23,770 nucleotides of DNA from a virus. The stretch is taken from IMG/VR virus record IMGVR_UViG_3300043469_000558, positions 1 to 23,770 of that record. The stretch is one strand, 5' to 3'. Numbering within the stretch: the stretch's first letter is position 1; every line of letters starts with the position of its first letter. Positions 20,982-23,770 of the stretch are shown piece by piece. The notes under the pieces are model-generated. The model made no database searches. It was not told where the DNA came from and saw nothing but the letters and a program-made list of their open reading frames with translations. Both the position numbers and the translations under genes were made by a program.

Positions 20982-21211
20982 TCTTTATCTTCATCTATTA
21001 GTTTAACTTCTATTTCTTTTATACAACTTTCACACATTATTTCATCTTGTAATCCTGTTGTTATTATTATGCTGCATTTATTACATAGTGTAGCACCTAA
21101 ACCATTATTGTATTTATGTATTGGTTTGTATCCTGCTTTTAGTCGCATTAATATCTGCGCTCTTTCTTTTGCTTCTTGCTCGTATGCGTGAGCGTTACAC
21201 GGTTGTTTCAT
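20978..21211 (-). CDS. Small Zn-ribbon-like protein (77 aa)
   Basis: 77 aa with two CxxC pairs: LCNKCS (Cys43/Cys46) and MCESC (Cys59/Cys62), separated by 12 residues, which is a short zinc-ribbon layout. The N-terminus MKQPCNAHAYEQEAKERAQI is helical and charged; the end is acidic. It may bind nucleic acid or a protein partner in the phage's takeover of the cell. It overlaps the 68-aa gene by 4 nt (ATGA). No specific family is recognised. Confidence 0.6.
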   Translation of the reverse strand: MKQPCNAHAYEQEAKERAQILMRLKAGYKPIHKYNNGLGATLCNKCSIIITTGLQDEIMCESCIKEIEVKLIDEDKE

Positions 21212-21414
21212 TGTTTAAATGTTTCGTTGTAGTATTGTTCTGTGTCATAATATTTCACATAAAAATCTGTTCTTTGTGCGTTATCACAAGCATCAATAAT
21301 CTGTTGCTTTTCCATTTCTTTGGCTTGTTTGATATCTTTTTTAATATGATAAAAGTCAATATCATATTTTAATTTTATCTTTTCTACTAACCATTCTACT
21401 GCTGTTTGTTTCAT
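21208..21414 (-). CDS. Conserved small phage protein (68 aa)
   Basis: 68 aa beginning MKQTAVEWLVEKIKLKYDI, then AKEMEKQQIIDACDNAQ, and ending TEQYYNETFKQ. This text is familiar from many phages and prophages of Bacteroidota, where the start MKQTAVEWL and end YYNETF are conserved, yet it has no known function. It is helical and slightly acidic. It sits in a chain of 4-nt overlaps with its neighbours. Confidence 0.7.
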   Translation of the reverse strand: MKQTAVEWLVEKIKLKYDIDFYHIKKDIKQAKEMEKQQIIDACDNAQRTDFYVKYYDTEQYYNETFKQ

Positions 21415-22031
21415 ACTTTATCTTTTTTATTATATTTCATATTATCTAATAATGCAAAATCAATATTTTTTAATCTTGCATAATCATCATTAGTATCTAT
21501 TGGCCTATCATTAGGAACTTCATTAATATCATTGTATATTTTAACATTTTTTAATTTATATTCAGATATTAAATCATCGTTTTTACCACCATAACTTGCA
21601 GTTAATACAAGGTTATTTGGTATATCATTTAATCTATTTACCCAATATTTTAAGCTTTTAGTATATGCCCACATTTCTATATTAGGGTTTTCTTTAGCTA
21701 ATTCAATCCAACTATCAAAATACTTTTGATTAAAAAAATCACCGCTGCTATGTATTCGTATTGATTTACAATCTTTTGGTATTATTAATTTATAACCATT
21801 TTTTACATATTCAAAATTATCCCATCTATGGTTTCTTACTGCAGGGAATCTTTCAGCACTTGCTGCATAACATCTATATTGTCCTTTAGTTACATCAAAT
21901 TTTCCTGTGTATCTATCTACAACAACTTTACATTCTAATGCAAACGGGCAAGTAGTTCCGGTTGGTAAGTTGAATTCATAAACTTCACCTGTATAATAAT
22001 TTTTCTTTTTTACAAACTTTGCTATACTCAT
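21411..22031 (-). CDS. gp88-family protein with Cys cluster
   Basis: 206 aa. TCPFALECK (Cys28, Cys34) followed by RCYAAS (Cys54) forms a cysteine trio, and then come RIHSSGDFFNQKYFDSWIEL (92-111), MWAYTKSL (120-127) and LVLTASYGGK (141-150). This is the pattern of the gene product 88 family, first seen in mycobacteriophages, whose function is not established. The SGDFF and YTKS strands look like an active-site core of a TIM-barrel-like fold, and the Cys group could hold a metal or an iron-sulphur cluster. It lies between the DnaA-like gene and the 68-aa gene with ATGA overlaps, in the same run as Mom-like and MazG-like genes. Confidence 0.7.
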   Translation of the reverse strand: MSIAKFVKKKNYYTGEVYEFNLPTGTTCPFALECKVVVDRYTGKFDVTKGQYRCYAASAERFPAVRNHRWDNFEYVKNGYKLIIPKDCKSIRIHSSGDFFNQKYFDSWIELAKENPNIEMWAYTKSLKYWVNRLNDIPNNLVLTASYGGKNDDLISEYKLKNVKIYNDINEVPNDRPIDTNDDYARLKNIDFALLDNMKYNKKDKV

Positions 22032-22540
22032 ATCTTTCTTTTGCTATTTATTTCTACTAATTGATTTAATCTAAACAAAAATAATTCGTGGTGTTCTGTG
22101 CCTTCAAATCTATGAAAAAGTAATTTAATATTTTGTATTGTTTCGTGTTCATCTCGTAGTAATTGTTTCTTTAGTTTTTCATTCTCTATTTGTAAATCTA
22201 TTAATTCGCCCTGTAAGCGGTTAATTTGTTTGCGCAGTAAATCTATATCAGTTGAATCTATTTCTTTGTCAAACATCTTTAAAATGCGTTCTTTATATTT
22301 GTTTAGTGTTGGGTTGTATCTTACAAGCATATCCCATTGATTCAAACCATAAATAACTGTAGCGTGATTCTTTTTAACTGAATTACCTATTTGTTTTAAA
22401 GTTGTTTTAGGTGCTATTTCTTTTATTAGTGTGTAGTATAAACTACGTGCTTCTACTTGCTCACGTGTACGTGTAGTATCATCTACGTTTATGTTTGTTT
22501 GTTGTAATACTAATTCTTTTATTTTTTCGTTTATTTCCAT
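22028..22540 (-). CDS. DnaA domain-IV-like DNA-binding protein with coiled coil
   Basis: 170 aa. Residues 16-70 resemble the DNA-binding domain IV of DnaA: TREQVEARSLYYTLIKEIAP followed by TLKQIGNSVKKNHATVIYGL, where the second part matches the signature IG-x-x-x-x-x-x-H-(S/A)TV of DnaA helix-turn-helix proteins, with Arg32, His59 and Thr61 in corresponding positions. No AAA+ domain is present. Residues about 96-130 form a coiled coil (LLRKQINRLQGELIDLQIEN). The protein could bind a DnaA-box-like origin and act as phage replication initiator or as a host-DnaA competitor. It overlaps the 73-aa gene by 10 nt. Confidence 0.7.
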   Translation of the reverse strand: MEINEKIKELVLQQTNINVDDTTRTREQVEARSLYYTLIKEIAPKTTLKQIGNSVKKNHATVIYGLNQWDMLVRYNPTLNKYKERILKMFDKEIDSTDIDLLRKQINRLQGELIDLQIENEKLKKQLLRDEHETIQNIKLLFHRFEGTEHHELFLFRLNQLVEINSKRKI

Positions 22541-22752
22541 TTTAATTTTTTTGTTTTTATTGGTTCTTTTCTTGCTAAATCAAATAATATATGAAATCTA
22601 ATTACTTCTACTGCTAAATGCACACCCTGACACACTTCAAATAGTTCTAAATCTTCGTAATGCTTTATAACCTCACGTAGTTCTTCTAAACTCATTCCTT
22701 GTTCGTATTCGTACAAAGCAAGGTGATAATGTTCAGCAGTAATTTCTTTCAT
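22531..22752 (-). CDS. Hypothetical protein (73 aa)
   Basis: 73 aa, starting MKEITAEHYHLALYEYEQG and ending KEPIKTKKLKWK; helical, with HYEDLELFEVCQGVHLAVEV in the middle. No motif is recognised. It sits between the MazG-like and DnaA-like genes with 1-nt and 10-nt overlaps, so it belongs to the same operon. Function unknown. Confidence 0.55.
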   Translation of the reverse strand: MKEITAEHYHLALYEYEQGMSLEELREVIKHYEDLELFEVCQGVHLAVEVIRFHILFDLARKEPIKTKKLKWK

Positions 22753-23048
22753 TAATCCTTTTTAAATGTTCCGTTTTCCATTTTGCCTGTGCGTTTAGAA
22801 ATAACATCATAAGCAGAAGCAATACAATTTTCAAGTATTAAACCTTCTAAATGTGCAATATTAGTTAATACTACAATGCAATCACCAATAGCATCTATTA
22901 TTTCATCCCTATCGTTATGTAGTAATGCTTTTGCTAATTCTCCTGCTTCTTCTTGTAGTTTTAAAAACTGTGTTTTTGAATCGGAATTATTATAGATTCC
23001 TTTATTAAATGCCCAAACTCTAATCTGATTAAAAATTTCTATTGTCAT
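22752..23048 (-). CDS. MazG-like nucleotide pyrophosphohydrolase
   Basis: 98 aa, the single-domain MazG size. The metal-binding helices fit the family exactly: Glu34-xx-Glu37 in QEEAGELAK, then Glu49-xx-Asp52 in DEIIDAIGD, giving the ExxE...ExxD pattern with 11 residues between. Such enzymes hydrolyse nucleoside triphosphates to monophosphates and are thought to clear ppGpp or non-standard nucleotides during infection. In a region with a Mom-like DNA-modifying protein, a role in keeping the nucleotide pool clean is plausible, but the link is only inferred. It ends in a TAATG junction with the 73-aa gene. Confidence 0.85.
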   Translation of the reverse strand: MTIEIFNQIRVWAFNKGIYNNSDSKTQFLKLQEEAGELAKALLHNDRDEIIDAIGDCIVVLTNIAHLEGLILENCIASAYDVISKRTGKMENGTFKKD

Positions 23049-23054
23049 AATTAT

Positions 23055-23750
23055 TTATTTATAATGTTTTGGATATGGTTGTTCTTTTAATAAACATTTC
23101 TTTTTCCATTTTTGATTTAAAAATTTTATGTATCTAAATTGTCTTAAACTTTCTTTTAATAATTCATCTTTTCTTGCTCTAATTTTTTGGTATAATGGTC
23201 TTTTATCTGCGTGATGTGTTAAAGCTATTTTATGTACATATTCACCATCTAAGCTATAAAATTCTGATGTATGTTCACCGTAAAAATTAAAAGAACAAGC
23301 CTGATAAACTATACCAAAACCTCCACATCTTTCATCCGCAAAAGATTGAATCCATTTAATTTTTGGAAACTTTCTTTTAATATATTTAATTGAAAAAGAT
23401 ATTGCCCGACTTTCAGGATAAATAATTTTTATTTCATCACTTAACCACATTCTATTTAATTCTAAATGTTCATATATTCCTGTACCATCAACTATGTTTT
23501 TTGCTGCGGCAGGATTCATCATAAATCCATATTGCAAACTACCTAATAAAACATCTTTTTCAAATACACCTAAATAAATATATGTAGTAGCAAATCCCGC
23601 TACTTTTTTTGAATAATGATTTTTAATTATAATTTCATTACTTATTTTTTTAGGAATTTCTTTTATATAAAATTCATCATTACCAAATCCAATGCAATCA
23701 GCTTCGCCATATAAACTTATTTGTTCTGATAATATATATTTATTTTCCAT
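23055..23750 (-). CDS. Mom-like DNA adenine-modification protein (GNAT-like fold)
   Basis: 231 aa, close to phage Mu Mom in length. The features are IIKNHYSKK (41-49), GSLQYGFMMNPAAAK (70-84), ELNRMWLSDE (97-106), and WIQSFADERCGG (133-144) with IVYQACSFNFYG (147-158), which agree with the Mom family: an N-terminal NHYS element and a C-terminal SFAD-x-RCGG. Mom of Mu converts adenine to a carbamoylmethyl form that blocks host restriction. Here the protein could protect phage DNA. It lies at the upstream edge, 6 nt before the MazG gene; the codons KIKELENGK at 23769-23743 may be the tail of a gene before it. The exact chemistry cannot be read from sequence, and it may be a sister GNAT family. 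Confidence 0.6.
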   Translation of the reverse strand: MENKYILSEQISLYGEADCIGFGNDEFYIKEIPKKISNEIIIKNHYSKKVAGFATTYIYLGVFEKDVLLGSLQYGFMMNPAAAKNIVDGTGIYEHLELNRMWLSDEIKIIYPESRAISFSIKYIKRKFPKIKWIQSFADERCGGFGIVYQACSFNFYGEHTSEFYSLDGEYVHKIALTHHADKRPLYQKIRARKDELLKESLRQFRYIKFLNQKWKKKCLLKEQPYPKHYK

Positions 23751-23770
23751 TTTCTAATTCTTTTATTTTA

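Noticed and set aside
23743-23769. Tail end of another gene upstream of the Mom-like gene (codons KIKELENGK)
   Set aside because: Nine codons without a start cannot be told from chance; the overlap with the next gene is suggestive but too little sequence is in the window.
1-23770. Integrase, repressor, tRNA, rRNA, CRISPR array or insertion sequence
   Set aside because: No matching motifs, cloverleaf-type repeats, spaced repeats or transposase signatures were seen on either strand.

Overview
The window is a 23.8-kb piece of a tailed-phage genome, or an intact prophage, that most likely infects a Flavobacterium-like host (Bacteroidota). The signs are AT-rich DNA, A-rich tracts instead of Shine-Dalgarno sites before start codons, two sites matching the Bacteroidota promoter (TTG upstream of TAnnTTTG), and protein types typical of Bacteroidota siphophages. 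Every gene I can support lies on the minus strand, so transcription runs from high to low coordinates. No integrase, repressor, tRNA or CRISPR array is visible, so lifestyle cannot be decided here.

In transcription order, 23750-20472 is an early or accessory block of small, tightly overlapping genes: a Mom-like DNA-modification protein, a MazG-type pyrophosphohydrolase, a DnaA-domain-IV-like DNA-binding protein, a gp88-family protein with a cysteine cluster, and several small proteins with Zn-ribbon or membrane character. The terminase (small subunit 20431-20135, large subunit 20163-18955) follows, then two small genes and a terminator at about 18414-18438.

The tail module comes next (18355-11365): a tail assembly chaperone with a clear -1 frameshift extension, tail-completion proteins, two large tail/baseplate-type proteins and a short tape measure. 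A GIY-YIG homing endonuclease (11329-10778) sits between the tail and head modules. The head module runs 10790-4858: XkdF-like protease, a HAD-like domain reached through a second -1 frameshift site, a small Cys-rich protein, a scaffold-like protein, major capsid protein, tail tube protein, portal and connector. Terminators follow the capsid and tail-tube genes. The segment 4791-509 carries an adhesin/fibre group and a lysis cassette: holin-like protein, T4-type lysozyme with a Cys variant of the catalytic triad, and a one-protein spanin. A partial Zn-finger gene with its own promoter and a leader hairpin lies at the left edge.

The most notable points are the two programmed-frameshift candidates (17866-17874, dual-coding over about 190 nt; and 10195-10204, a dnaX-type slippery heptamer joining a protease to a HAD domain), the module order with tail genes before head genes and the portal after the capsid, and at least ten conserved-looking genes under 60 codons. 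All family calls come from reading motifs; no database search was run.
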